This document shows positions 9,586 through 18,229 of a DNA stretch of 64,000 nt, in pieces (position 1 is the first letter of the stretch; every line of letters begins with the position of its first letter). The DNA is from JAEUMG01 sp046349315 (GTDB lineage: Bacteria > Pseudomonadota > Alphaproteobacteria > Rhizobiales > Aestuariivirgaceae). The notes beneath the pieces were generated by a model. It was not told where the DNA came from and searched no databases. It saw only the letters and a list, made by a program, of their open reading frames with translations. The translations under genes and the position numbers were made by a program. Location of the stretch: NCBI GenBank assembly GCA_046349315.1, contig JAXMCQ010000002.1, positions 372,001 to 436,000 of the forward strand, in the 5' to 3' direction.

Positions 9586-9735
9586 CAGGTGTAGAAGAGT
9601 CCATATCGTTCGTACCATGTTCATGGAAACGTATATAGAACACACACGACCGGATGTCAAGGAATTTAATTCTGTAAATATCTCCGCGGCTTAGCGGCTT
9701 GCCGTTTGCAGGCATGGCGCGGAGGCCGTGTCAAA

Positions 9736-11058
9736 ATGGACCTGTCGAGACGATACCTGCTTGCTTCGGGGCCGGCGCTCGCCGCCGGCCTTGCGCTTGC
9801 GTCGAAGGCCGAAGCTGCCAAGCTTGGCCTCGACCCGCAAAGCGACCGCGACCAGTCGGAAGAATTGCAGGCGGCGCTTGATAAGGCCGCTGCCCGGGGC
9901 GGTGCTCTGTTCCTGCCCGCCGGGCGCTACCGCGCCAGCGGTCTGCGTCTCGAACAACCGCTGCATTTGAGCGGCGTACCGGGCGCGACAATTCTCGTTG
10001 CCGCAAAGCCCGGCCCGGTCCTCGCACTCTCCAATGCGCCGCAAGTCACCCTGTCGGGATTGAGCTTCGACGGCGCCGGCCTCGATGGCGATGGCACCTC
10101 GCGCAGTGCGCTCCTTGCTGCCGCCGGCTGCCAGGGCCTGGTGATTTCATCTTGCAGTTTCTCCGGCAGCAAGGCGAGCGGCGTGACCTTGATCGAATGC
10201 GCCGGCCGCATTATCGACTCGCACTTGAGTGATTTCGGCAAGGTCGGATTGTTTGCGCTTGATTCCAAAGGCCTCGAGATCGCCGGTAATCATCTCCGCG
10301 ATATCGGCAACAATGCCATTCAAGTCTGGACGTCGGATCGTCGCGAGGACGGGACGCTCATAATCGGCAATCGCATCGAGCGTGTCGCCGCCAATGACGG
10401 GGGCGACGGCCAGAACGGCAATGGCATCAACATTTTTCGTGGCAGCGGCGTTACCGTCGCCAACAACCGCATCACCGACTGCGCCTTCAGCGCGATCCGC
10501 GACAATTCCGGCGACAACATCACCATCGCCAACAACAATTGCGCGCGCATCACCGAGACCGCGATCTTCGTCGAGTTTGCCTTCTCGGGTGCCGTGGTCA
10601 CCGGCAACATGCTGGAGAATGTCTCCGCCGGAATCTCGATCACCAATTACAACGAGGGCGGCAGGCTCGCCGTTTGCGCCAACAATGTCGTGCGCGATGT
10701 CAAGGGCGGCGGCCCCAACCCCAATGGCCGCGCTATCGGAATTGGTGTCGAGGCCGACACGGTCGTCAATGGCAATGTCATCGAGAATTCCGCCGAGATC
10801 GGCTTGGCCATCGGCTGGGGCCATTATCTGAGGAACATCAATGCCGGCGGCAACATCATCCGCAATTGCCCGATCGGCATCGCGGTCTCGGCCGTTCAGG
10901 GCGCGCAATCCGCACTCATCGCCAACAATCTGATTTCCGGCGCGACGCAAGGTGCGATCTTCGGCATGAACCACGCCGAGCCCGCCACCGGCGACTTGGC
11001 GCTGAAACCCGATGAAATCCCGCCGCATCTCGTCTTGCGGAACAATTTAATCAGCTGA
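9736..11058 (+). CDS. TIGR03808-type Tat-exported repetitive beta-helix protein
   Basis: Exported protein of unknown function seen mainly in Rhizobiales. From ATG 9736 it opens with a twin-arginine signal (MDLSRRYLLASGPALAAG, cleavage probably near residue 28), then about 400 residues of parallel beta-helix repeats rich in N-N/G-N turns (VANNRITDCAFSAIRDNSG, ISITNYNEGG), as in pectate-lyase-like folds. Possible carbohydrate binding or lysis is inference. An upstream ATG at 9706 would place ten residues before the RR signal. The gene ends 14 bases before a tandem palindromic repeat block. Confidence 0.9.
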   Translation: MDLSRRYLLASGPALAAGLALASKAEAAKLGLDPQSDRDQSEELQAALDKAAARGGALFLPAGRYRASGLRLEQPLHLSGVPGATILVAAKPGPVLALSNAPQVTLSGLSFDGAGLDGDGTSRSALLAAAGCQGLVISSCSFSGSKASGVTLIECAGRIIDSHLSDFGKVGLFALDSKGLEIAGNHLRDIGNNAIQVWTSDRREDGTLIIGNRIERVAANDGGDGQNGNGINIFRGSGVTVANNRITDCAFSAIRDNSGDNITIANNNCARITETAIFVEFAFSGAVVTGNMLENVSAGISITNYNEGGRLAVCANNVVRDVKGGGPNPNGRAIGIGVEADTVVNGNVIENSAEIGLAIGWGHYLRNINAGGNIIRNCPIGIAVSAVQGAQSALIANNLISGATQGAIFGMNHAEPATGDLALKPDEIPPHLVLRNNLIS

Positions 11059-11072
11059 CGGAGTAACCGTCT

Positions 11073-11394
11073 CCTCATCCTGAGGTGCGAACCCCGGCGG
11101 ATGCCGGGGGAGCCTCGAAGGATGAGTGGCGTCGACCACGCTTGTTGCACATGGTTCGAGGCTTCGCCTTCGGCGAAGCGCCTCACCATGAGGGCAGAAT
11201 AATCGACCTCATCCTGAGGTGCGAACCCCGGCGAAAGCCGGGGGAGCCTCGAAGGATGAGTGGCGTCGACCAAGCTTGTTGCACATGGTTCGAGGCTTCG
11301 CCTCCGGCGAAGCGCCTCACCATGAGGCCTGAGTAATCATCCTCATCCTGAGGTGCGAACCCCGGCGAAAGCCGGGGGAGCCTCGAAGGATGAG
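11073..11394. repeat. Tandem palindromic repeat, 134-bp period, 2.4 copies
   Basis: Three starts of the same unit at 11073, 11207 and 11341, spaced exactly 134 bases. Each unit has palindrome A (about 54 bp: CCTCATCCTGAGG arm, CCCCGGC/GCCGGGG inner stem, CCTCGAAGGATGAG arm) followed by palindrome B (CATGGTTCGAGGC ... GCCTCACCATG). The order A-B-A-B-A resembles the interspersed mosaic elements of enterobacteria in architecture. Further A or A-B copies lie at 11785 and 48618. The downstream end touches the stop codon of the GIY-YIG gene. Confidence 0.92.
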
Positions 11395-11395
11395 T

Positions 11396-11695
11396 TCACG
11401 ATTTACCGCCTCTCCGTTTAGATCGCGCCTGAAGCGTGGACCAGTCACCATTGATCAACGCTTCCTTCTTCGCACGAGACCAACCTTTGATACGGCGCTC
11501 CGCTGCGACGGCATCGACGATCAGGTCAAATCGTTCTGTGTATACCAACGTCACCGGCCTCCGAGAGGCTGTATAGGCCATCGCAAAGGAGGCCAGTTCA
11601 TGCTCGGAAAGACGCGTGTCGACTTCCCGCGCTCGACTTGAGCCAGTATAATAGCTTCCGTCCGCGCATCGCAGGATGTAGACCCATGCTGCCAT
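11396..11695 (-). CDS. GIY-YIG nuclease family protein
   Basis: A 99-residue single-domain protein of the UPF0213/YhbQ-like GIY-YIG group. The N-terminal WVYILRCADGSYYTGSS contains the YIL...YYTG core, followed by conserved arginine/glutamate positions (EVDTRLSEHE, VAAERRIKGWSR) and a basic tail. Family members are small predicted endonucleases of mostly unknown role. It is enclosed by repeats: its stop codon is one base from the tandem palindromic block and another repeat cluster starts 36 bases upstream of its start, suggesting a functional or mobility link. Confidence 0.9.
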   Translation of the reverse strand: MAAWVYILRCADGSYYTGSSRAREVDTRLSEHELASFAMAYTASRRPVTLVYTERFDLIVDAVAAERRIKGWSRAKKEALINGDWSTLQARSKRRGGKS

Positions 11696-11730
11696 CGCAA
11701 GAGCCTATGGGTTCTCGTCACATTTGAGAA

Positions 11731-11837
11731 GGCGCGCCCTTCGAGGGCCGCTACGCGGCCACCTCAGGGCGAGGAGTTAGTTAACCTCATCCTGAGGTGC
11801 GACACCGGCGAATGCCGGTGGAGCCTCGAAGGATGAG
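11731..11837. repeat. Palindromic repeat cluster (A-type copy plus partial)
   Basis: The segment 11785-11837 is a fourth copy of palindrome A with its inner stem changed from CCCCGGC/GCCGGGG to CACCGGC/GCCGGTG: both sides changed together, so pairing is kept. The preceding 11731-11780 holds another palindrome (GGGCCGC/GCGGCC) ending in a CTCAGGGCGAGG arm. It lies between the GIY-YIG gene and the asparaginase stop. Confidence 0.85.
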
Positions 11838-11844
11838 AAACTCG

Positions 11845-12837
11845 CTAAACCACCGCCTTCACTTCCCCGACCTCGATCTTGCGCCAGTTTTTCAGCGTCG
11901 CATGGGTGAAGGAGGAGAGCGCTTCCTTCTCCTCCGGCGTCCACACATCGAGCGCCGCCAGGACCGCTGCAAAGGCCGCCTCCGATGCGCGGTCTCTCCC
12001 GTCATCGCATTTGACGGCTATGCCGAGGCCCGCATGCGGAATGGCCCCGCAGAACACGCCTTCTGCACCTGTCTTCACGAACGCGCGCGGCACTTTCGTC
12101 ATCAATCGCGTACAAAACCGATCCGTCCCCGCCACCATGAAGGGATTGGCTTTCACCGCTGCGATGATCCGCGCCGCCGCCGCCTTGCGCTCAGGGCTCA
12201 AGCCTTCGCCCGATCCAAGCCGCGCAAAACCCAGTGCCAGATTGCGCAACGGGATCGCCCAGGTCGGCACCGAACAGCCATCGATTCCGCAGGGCAATTT
12301 ATCGGCATCGACGTTGCACATCTCGCTCAAGACCTTGGCAATCTTGCGCTGTACTTCATGGCCGCGCTCGACATAGCCATGATGATCGGTGCCGATCCGC
12401 TGCGCCACCGCCAGCATCCCGGCATGCTTGCCGGAACAATTATTGTGCACCTGTCCCGGCTTCTCATCGGCGCGGATCATCGCGTGCAGCGCTTCCATTT
12501 CGCCCGGCCAATGCGCGCCGCACTCATAGGCGTCTTCGCCAAGGCCGGCCTTCGCCAGCATGCTGCGCGCCGCCGCGACATGGCGCGGCTCGCCATTATG
12601 CGATGAGCAGATGAGTGCGATCTCATCATCGCTGAAGCCAAAGGCGTCGGCCGCACCGCTCTCGATCACCGGCAGGCATTGCAAGGCCTTGATTGCCGAA
12701 CGCGGGAAGACCGGTGTGTCGATGTCGCCGGTCGCCGCAACGACCCGCCCCTTGCCGTCGACGACGGCATAGCTGCCGCGATGCAGGCTCTCGACGATCC
12801 CGCCGCGGGTGACTTCGACGATTACTGGATGGGTCAT
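11845..12837 (-). CDS. Asparaginase (Asparaginase_II / thermolabile rhizobial type)
   Basis: Hydrolyses L-asparagine to aspartate and ammonia. About 330 residues of the family represented by Rhizobium etli thermolabile asparaginase, unrelated to the bacterial AnsA/AnsB fold. Family segments visible are EVTRGGIVESLHRG at the N-terminus, DTPVFPRSAIKALQ, CSSHNGEPRHVAAARSML, HNNCSGKHAGML and GIDGCSVPTWAIPL. ATG 12837 overlaps the stop of the upstream MFS gene by 4 bases, so transport and degradation are likely coupled. A GTG further upstream (12870) lies inside the MFS gene and was rejected. Confidence 0.92.
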   Translation of the reverse strand: MTHPVIVEVTRGGIVESLHRGSYAVVDGKGRVVAATGDIDTPVFPRSAIKALQCLPVIESGAADAFGFSDDEIALICSSHNGEPRHVAAARSMLAKAGLGEDAYECGAHWPGEMEALHAMIRADEKPGQVHNNCSGKHAGMLAVAQRIGTDHHGYVERGHEVQRKIAKVLSEMCNVDADKLPCGIDGCSVPTWAIPLRNLALGFARLGSGEGLSPERKAAAARIIAAVKANPFMVAGTDRFCTRLMTKVPRAFVKTGAEGVFCGAIPHAGLGIAVKCDDGRDRASEAAFAAVLAALDVWTPEEKEALSSFTHATLKNWRKIEVGEVKAVV

Positions 12838-14060
12838 GCGTGCTCCTTCCTGCGACCGAGCACGTACCACGCGAGCGCCGCAAGCTGAAGGATGAGAAAA
12901 ATACCGAAGGCCCAGCGATAGGCGGAAGGCTCATAGCCCGTCGCCGTCGCCGGGAAGAGGCCGATGATGAGGCCGACGCCATATTGCGTGGCGAAAGCGA
13001 CGAGGAAGACCGAGAAATTGATCGCCGCATTGGAGCGCCCGGCAAGCTCGTTACCGACATGCTGCGAAAGCCAGGGATAGGCGAGGATCGCGACTTGTCC
13101 CGTCGCGGCGGTGGCAAGCCACGCCGGGACGGCGAGCGGCAGGATCTCGAAGACGATGATCGCCTGCGCGACGAAATAGACCGCATGGCAGCCAAGCATG
13201 ACGCTGACCGGGGAGATGCCGCGTCGCTGTGCGCGGTCAGCGATGATGCCGGCTGAGAGAATGCCGATCATGAAGGCGATCGCCATCCACAAAAGATGCC
13301 GTGCCACTTCATGGCGCGAAAGCCCCATCACGTCGCGAAACCATGGGCCTGCCCAAAGCCCATGCAAGGCGATCTGCACGCCGGCGGTAAGTGCCAGCAA
13401 CGGCACGATCCGCCAGAACAGCGGCAGTGCCAGGATGCGCAGCAATTGACGCAGTTGCGTCGAGAGCGGCACTGGCGTCGATTCGCTCTCGCGCTTCGGC
13501 ACCGCGACGAAGATGAAGAGCGCGCAGGCAAGGGTCAGTGCGGCAAAGACGAAAAAGGCGTGTCGCCAGCCGATCAGGCTCACAAGATATTCCGTGGGCT
13601 CCGTTGCAAAGACGATGCCGATCGCCCCCGTTGCCATGATCGATGCGTTGACGAGCGAACGTCGCTCCGCCGGCACCCATAGTGATGACGCCTTGTAGCC
13701 CGCCATCAAACCGCCCGCGAAACCAAGCCCGATGACGGCGCGCGCCGCGAAGAGCCCGACGAAGGTCGGCGCCAATGCAAAGCCGATGCAGCCGAGGCAC
13801 GCGATGGTGAGAAGGCCCGCCTGCACGCGCCGCGGGCCGTAGCGATCGAGCAAGACGCCAAGCGGCAGTTGGAAGAAGGCGAAAGCGCCGAGATAGGCGG
13901 CAGTCAGAAGCCCGAGTTCGCCGGCCGAAAGCCCGACATCGGCGACGAGATCCGGCGCCACCACCGCGTTCACTGCGCGCAGCAGGTAAGAGAGGAGATA
14001 GCCGAGCGCAAACGGGAAGAGCGCGGTCAGGACGAGGCGGAGGGAGAGGGAAGGGGGCAT
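12834..14060 (-). CDS. MFS transporter
   Basis: Inner-membrane protein of about 408 residues with twelve hydrophobic segments. The cytoplasmic loop signature after TM2 (GVLLDRYGPRRVQ, the family G-x-x-x-D-R-x-G-x-R-R/K) is clear at about residues 68-80. ATG 14060 (MPPSLSLRLVL) was chosen because a hydrophobic helix follows at once; ATG 14084 is eight codons earlier. Coupled by a 4-base overlap to the downstream asparaginase, suggesting uptake or release of an amino acid or amide, which is inference. Confidence 0.88.
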   Translation of the reverse strand: MPPSLSLRLVLTALFPFALGYLLSYLLRAVNAVVAPDLVADVGLSAGELGLLTAAYLGAFAFFQLPLGVLLDRYGPRRVQAGLLTIACLGCIGFALAPTFVGLFAARAVIGLGFAGGLMAGYKASSLWVPAERRSLVNASIMATGAIGIVFATEPTEYLVSLIGWRHAFFVFAALTLACALFIFVAVPKRESESTPVPLSTQLRQLLRILALPLFWRIVPLLALTAGVQIALHGLWAGPWFRDVMGLSRHEVARHLLWMAIAFMIGILSAGIIADRAQRRGISPVSVMLGCHAVYFVAQAIIVFEILPLAVPAWLATAATGQVAILAYPWLSQHVGNELAGRSNAAINFSVFLVAFATQYGVGLIIGLFPATATGYEPSAYRWAFGIFLILQLAALAWYVLGRRKEHA

Positions 14061-14162
14061 GAGATGGCGGGTTGCAAGGCACACTTGATGGCGCCCCGCT
14101 CTAGCAAGATTGATCGCCCGGCGCCATCACGCTAGCTTCCCCGGCGAAACGAGGGAGCGGAC

Positions 14163-14642
14163 ATGCTGAATAAATGGCTTGGAACCTTGACAGCGGCGAC
14201 CCTCGCGTTGGTCGCCGTATTACCGGCCCATGCCGACCCTGCTGCCGACGAGGCGGCGATTCGCGATCGCTTCGCGAAATGGACTGATGCCTTCAATGCC
14301 AAAGACCCTGCTGGGGTCTGTGATCTCTTCGCGCCCGATCTCATCTATTCGCTGCCGGAAGTGGTCAACGGCAATCAAGCGAAGCTCTGCGGCAATCTCG
14401 CCCAGCTCTTCACGCGCACGGATTTAAAGCTCCACTACGATCTTCCCGATGTTTACGAGATGATTGTCATGGGCGATGTCGCCGTTGTGCGGTTGAAATG
14501 GACGCTTACCGCCGAAGCCAACGGTAAGAAGGACACGACCACCGAAGAGGGCATCGACATTTTCCGCCGCCAGCCCGATGGTCGCTGGTCGATCGCGCGC
14601 TTCGTCGCCTTCACGACGAGTCCTAACAAGGCGCTCGAATAG
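14163..14642 (+). CDS. Exported SnoaL/DUF4440-like protein
   Basis: 159 residues with a Sec signal peptide (MLNKWLGTLTAATLALVAVLPAHA, cleavage after AHA near 24). The mature part has the NTF2-like pattern of SnoaL/DUF4440 proteins: helix DEAAIRDRFAKWTDAFNAKDP, then sheets ending in GRWSIARFVAF. No catalytic residue can be assigned; the fold serves as ligand-binding or isomerase scaffold. It is divergent from the MFS gene by about 100 bases and stands alone. Confidence 0.82.
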   Translation: MLNKWLGTLTAATLALVAVLPAHADPAADEAAIRDRFAKWTDAFNAKDPAGVCDLFAPDLIYSLPEVVNGNQAKLCGNLAQLFTRTDLKLHYDLPDVYEMIVMGDVAVVRLKWTLTAEANGKKDTTTEEGIDIFRRQPDGRWSIARFVAFTTSPNKALE

Positions 14643-14743
14643 TACTTCGCGCCATTCACTTTTCCTTCATGTTTCGGTCAGCGTTCTGTCAGGCAGCGAT
14701 GGCTAGGCAGTGATTGCAACATTGATTCCGAAAGGTATGAAGT

Positions 14744-15082
14744 ATGAAGAGACTTGCTTACGTGATTGCGGCCTGCTGCGCAGTAGCAGTGCCGGCCTTT
14801 GCCGCTACAGGCACAAAAGTCATCAACAACAGCGGCCTGCCGATTGATGAATTGTCGATCGCTCCCCCGGGAACGACCAAGTGGAGTCCCAATCTGATGA
14901 AGGGCATCCCCGAAGGCGCGCTCGATTCGGGCAAGCAGGTGGTCATTGCGGGCCTGAAGGACGGGACCTTCGATCTTCGGATTTCCGCTCCGGACGAAGG
15001 TGTTTTCTGCACCATGAAGAGCGTCGCGATCAAGAAACGCGCCGTGGAACTCACTCCGGAGATGGGCAAGGCCTGCAAGTAG
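14744..15082 (+). CDS. Small exported protein of unknown function
   Basis: 112 residues with a signal peptide (MKRLAYVIAACCAVAVPAFA, cleavage near 20) and a mature beta-rich domain with two cysteines (VFCTMKSVAI and terminal KACK), which could form a disulfide in the periplasm. Related alphaproteobacterial proteins are often mislabelled argininosuccinate lyase; nothing here resembles that enzyme. The start is preceded by GAAAGGTATGAAGT. No operon partner; a strong hairpin follows at 15205. Confidence 0.78.
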   Translation: MKRLAYVIAACCAVAVPAFAATGTKVINNSGLPIDELSIAPPGTTKWSPNLMKGIPEGALDSGKQVVIAGLKDGTFDLRISAPDEGVFCTMKSVAIKKRAVELTPEMGKACK

Positions 15083-15204
15083 GCTGCGTCCAATCAGAAC
15101 GAAACAATCCGACATACACAGTCTCGATTAGCCACGTCATAAACTAGCCCTTTGACGTGACAGCGTCAGGCCATCGTGCCCTCGCGGGACATGTGGATTG
15201 GCTG

Positions 15205-15235
15205 AGCCGCGCCAGGCAATGGCCCTGGCGCGGCT
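15205..15235 (+). terminator. Strong 12-bp hairpin, possible terminator
   Basis: A perfect stem of 12 bp (AGCCGCGCCAGG pairing with CCTGGCGCGGCT) closes a 7-base loop, 120 bases after the small exported gene and 130 bases before the hemolysin-family gene. It lacks a clean T-run (TTCATCC follows), so it may be a terminator of reduced strength or another RNA structure in the leader of the following operon. Confidence 0.45.
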
Positions 15236-15364
15236 TCATCCGCCTTGGCCGGCCCTCTCGGAACTAACGCGGGCTGTCAGCTTGCCGTCAGCCAAGACGT
15301 TGCTAGCTGGCGAAAATCGTTCAGACCTCCTCATTGGTGAGGACCTGGCCTTGCGTGGTGCACA

Positions 15365-16108
15365 ATGTTTCTTTCGCATACAAATAGTCTTCCTACGGGG
15401 GAAACCCTTTCCGTTTGCCGGGGTGATGCGGCTTCGGCCTGCCAACTCGGAAAGAGCGCCATAATTCTCCCGCACCAGATCGTTGTCTCAGCCCTGGCCA
15501 AGGATGACGACAAGCGCCGTGCGGCGGAAGCGCTGATCAACAGGCGCTATCAGGCGCAGTTCGGCATCGGCATCGAAGTGGACTACCCGCTGCTTCTGAC
15601 GCTCGCGAAAAGATCCGGCGAAGTGCTTGCGGCCGTCGGCCTGCGTTGTGCCGCCGATGGTCCACTCTTTCTGGAACAATATCTCGACCGCCCGATCGAA
15701 CTTGAACTTGCACGCCATGGCCTTGGTACGCACCGGCGTGAAAAGATCGTGGAACTGGGAAGTCTTGCATCAGTCAGTAACAGCGCTTCGCTCTATCTGG
15801 TTGCGGCGATGGCGGCCTATATGGAGGCACGGCGCTACAGGGTGGCCACGGTAACTGGAACACGGCGTCTGCGCCGCCTGTTCAGCTTGTTCGATTTCAA
15901 AATCAAAACCCTCGCCGCGGCGCGACAGGAAAGGCTTGCTGATCAGCGGACCGATTGGGGCAGCTACTATAACGACGACCCGTGGGTCCTGGCGGGAACG
16001 GTGCGCCAGTGCTTCGAGGCGGCGATTCTCCGGGCAGAGTCGCTGAGCACACCGGCCCGCCGCGCCGTGCTTGATGAGATTGTCGCGCAGGTCGGAGAGC
16101 GGATTTGA
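15365..16108 (+). CDS. Thermostable-hemolysin family protein (GNAT-like fold)
   Basis: First gene of a six-gene operon. 247 residues matching the T_hemolysin family: a segment RRAAEALINRRYQAQFG, LLLTLAKRSGEVLAAVGLRCA, FLEQYLDRPIE, VELGSLAS and an arginine-rich LRRLFSLFDFKIKTL. The family is named after a Vibrio hemolysin but its fold is related to acyltransferases of the GNAT/autoinducer-synthase type, so an acyl-transfer role is more likely than cell lysis here (inference). No signal peptide. The stop overlaps the next start as TGATG. The start is uncertain because no clear Shine-Dalgarno precedes 15365. Confidence 0.82.
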   Translation: MFLSHTNSLPTGETLSVCRGDAASACQLGKSAIILPHQIVVSALAKDDDKRRAAEALINRRYQAQFGIGIEVDYPLLLTLAKRSGEVLAAVGLRCAADGPLFLEQYLDRPIELELARHGLGTHRREKIVELGSLASVSNSASLYLVAAMAAYMEARRYRVATVTGTRRLRRLFSLFDFKIKTLAAARQERLADQRTDWGSYYNDDPWVLAGTVRQCFEAAILRAESLSTPARRAVLDEIVAQVGERI

Positions 16109-17574
16109 TGTCGGCTGTCCTGGACGCCATTGCCCGCTTCGCAAAGTCGCAGCCTGATACCGTAGCGCTCACCGACGGTGAGCACAGTCTCACCTATGGC
16201 GCACTCATGCTTGCGATCGCGGATGCTGCGCGGACCCTGCAAAGCCAGTGCGCCGGCACGCAGCCGGTTGGATCGCTCATGGACAATTCCCTGGCATGGG
16301 TGGTTGTGGATCTGGCGCTGATCCAGCTCGGCCGAACGCATGTCCCTTTGCCACCATTCTTCAGCCAGGCTCAATTGCAGCATGCCCTGGCGACGGCTGG
16401 TGCAGGCCATCTCGTTTTCTCGGCCGTACCGGAGCCAGTGACGGCTCACCTCGCGGGATCGGCCCTCGCCATAAAATCTCTCCCGATTGCCGTCGCTCCG
16501 CTTCCTGCGGGCACGGCAAAGGTCACCTATACTTCTGGATCGACCGGTACGCCCAAGGGGGTTTGCCTGTCGCAGGCGATGTTGGAAGAAACCGCCGGCG
16601 CCATATGCGAGGTGGTTGGCGCAGAACATGCGCGCCTGCATGTAGCTCTGTTACCGCTTGCGGTTCTTCTCGAAAATGTCGCCGGGCTATACGCCGTGAT
16701 GCTGGCCGGCGGCACCTATGCCTGCCCGGGCCTCACGGCTCTCGGTTTTGCCAAGCCCTTTGCGCCGGATTTCACGCAACTGGCTGGGGCATTGCGCCAG
16801 TGGAAGGCGAGCAGCGCCATTCTGGTGCCGGAACTCTTGCGCGGGCTGGTGGCGACCTTGGCAGCCACCCGCCAGACACTGCCGGAACTCGAATTCCTGG
16901 CCGTTGGTGGCGCTTCGGTTTCGCCGCACCTCTTGACGCAAGCCTCCGCGCTGGGACTACCGGTCCATGAGGGCTATGGCTTGAGCGAAGCAGGTTCGGT
17001 CGTCACCCTCAACCGGCCGGGGAAGGCGAAGCCGGGAACGGCAGGGCCGTTCCTGCCTCATGTTTCAGCCCATGTTGCGGCCGACGGCGAACTCATCATC
17101 AGCCATCCGGTTTTCCTCGGCTATGCCGGAGGCAGTGCTGCGCCCGCCTTGCTCGCCACAGGCGATACCGTAAAGGTCGATCCGCATGGCCATGTGGCTA
17201 TCCGCGGCCGCAAGTCCAATCTGATCGTCACCGGTTTTGGCCGCAACGTTTCGCCCGAATGGGTGGAGCGGGAAATGCTGGCCCAACCTGCCATCCGCCA
17301 GGCCATCGTCTATGGCGACGGTTCGTCATCTCTTTCGGCCCTTGTCGTGCCGATGACGCCGGAAACGACCGAAGCACATATCAACGCCGCCATCGCCTCG
17401 GCGAATGTCAATCTGCCGGAATACGCCGCGGTCAAGTCATGGCGTCTGGCTTCACCCTTCACGCCGCAGAATGGTCAGCTGACGGCCAATGGTCGCCCCT
17501 GCCGTCGAGCCATTCACGCGGCCTATGGCATTTCTCACGCTTCCCGCGACATGACCGAGGAGACCATGGCATGA
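16108..17574 (+). CDS. AMP-dependent acyl ligase / synthetase
   Basis: ANL-superfamily adenylating enzyme, 488 residues, probably activating a carboxylic acid. The phosphate-binding motif TYTSGSTGTPKG is at about 140-151, HEGYGLSEAG in the middle, DTVKVDPHGHVAIRGRKSN is the hinge region and VTGFGRNVSPEWVE follows. Near the C-terminus the segment LTANGRPCRRAI has Arg where most ligases have the catalytic Lys of the GK motif, so the adenylation half-reaction may differ. Shares TGATG with the preceding gene and ATGA with the following one; GAGGAGA before 17571 is the next Shine-Dalgarno. Confidence 0.88.
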   Translation: MSAVLDAIARFAKSQPDTVALTDGEHSLTYGALMLAIADAARTLQSQCAGTQPVGSLMDNSLAWVVVDLALIQLGRTHVPLPPFFSQAQLQHALATAGAGHLVFSAVPEPVTAHLAGSALAIKSLPIAVAPLPAGTAKVTYTSGSTGTPKGVCLSQAMLEETAGAICEVVGAEHARLHVALLPLAVLLENVAGLYAVMLAGGTYACPGLTALGFAKPFAPDFTQLAGALRQWKASSAILVPELLRGLVATLAATRQTLPELEFLAVGGASVSPHLLTQASALGLPVHEGYGLSEAGSVVTLNRPGKAKPGTAGPFLPHVSAHVAADGELIISHPVFLGYAGGSAAPALLATGDTVKVDPHGHVAIRGRKSNLIVTGFGRNVSPEWVEREMLAQPAIRQAIVYGDGSSSLSALVVPMTPETTEAHINAAIASANVNLPEYAAVKSWRLASPFTPQNGQLTANGRPCRRAIHAAYGISHASRDMTEETMA

Positions 17575-18227
17575 CTTTCTTTCATCGCCTGGCCGAGGAA
17601 ACCGCTCCCGAACGCCAGTACCTCATGTCCACGCCGCAGATCGTCGACGGTCTCAAGGGCGATATCACGCTTCCTACCTATCTCGATTATCTGCAGGAAG
17701 CCTATCACCATGTGAAGCACACGGTGCCTTTGATGAACGCCTGCAGGGCGCGGCTCAGCGAGCGGCAAAAATGGCTCGTACCCGCACTCGATGAATATAT
17801 CGACGAGGAAACGGGCCATGAGCTCTGGATTCTCGAAGACATTGGCGCAGCGGGAGGCGATGCCGCGAAAGCCAAGGCATCGACGCCGCGCTTTGCCACC
17901 GAGGTGATGGTGTCCTACGCCTATGACTTCATCAATCGCCTCAACCCTGCCGGTTTCTTCGGCATGGTCTTTGTACTTGAAGGCACCAGCACGCAAATTG
18001 CCACGCATGGCGCGGATGCAATCCAGAAGTCGCTGAAGCTTGGCGACGAGTGCTTTCACTATCTGAAGTCGCATGGCTCGCTCGATATCGCGCATATGCG
18101 ATTCTTCGAGAGCCTCATGGCCAAGGTCGAAAACCGGGACGACCAGGACGCCGTCCTTCACATGGCACGCCGGATGTTCATTTTGTTCTCGAACATGTTC
18201 CGGTCGATCCCGCACAAGGCTGTGTGA
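17571..18227 (+). CDS. Iron-containing redox enzyme, heme-oxygenase-like diiron oxidase fold
   Basis: 218 residues of the TenA/heme-oxygenase-like (Haem_oxygenas_2) family whose members bind two irons and cleave or desaturate small acids and amino acids (UndA, CADD, BesC and SznF are relatives). The ligand pattern is visible: EETGHE (E80, H83), E137 in VLEGTS, and HGSLDIAH (H168, D172, H175). ATG 17571 with GAGGAGA eight bases upstream is preferred over the long open frame starting at 17259 inside the ligase. Next to an acyl ligase, it may oxidise the activated acid or a conjugate; substrate unknown. Confidence 0.87.
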   Translation: MTFFHRLAEETAPERQYLMSTPQIVDGLKGDITLPTYLDYLQEAYHHVKHTVPLMNACRARLSERQKWLVPALDEYIDEETGHELWILEDIGAAGGDAAKAKASTPRFATEVMVSYAYDFINRLNPAGFFGMVFVLEGTSTQIATHGADAIQKSLKLGDECFHYLKSHGSLDIAHMRFFESLMAKVENRDDQDAVLHMARRMFILFSNMFRSIPHKAV

Positions 18228-18229
18228 TC

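Noticed and set aside
7201..9660. An 819-codon open frame on the minus strand opposite mutB
   Set aside because: The opposite strand has a clear, complete methylmalonyl-CoA mutase. The long frame is histidine-, arginine- and glycine-rich and has no recognisable motif; it results from high-GC codon bias.
11073..11394. CRISPR array
   Set aside because: Period 134 with nearly identical whole units and palindromes; no short repeats with unique spacers and no cas genes.
15365..16108. A secreted hemolysin or toxin
   Set aside because: The family name suggests lysis, but there is no signal peptide and the operon context and acyltransferase-like fold point to metabolism.
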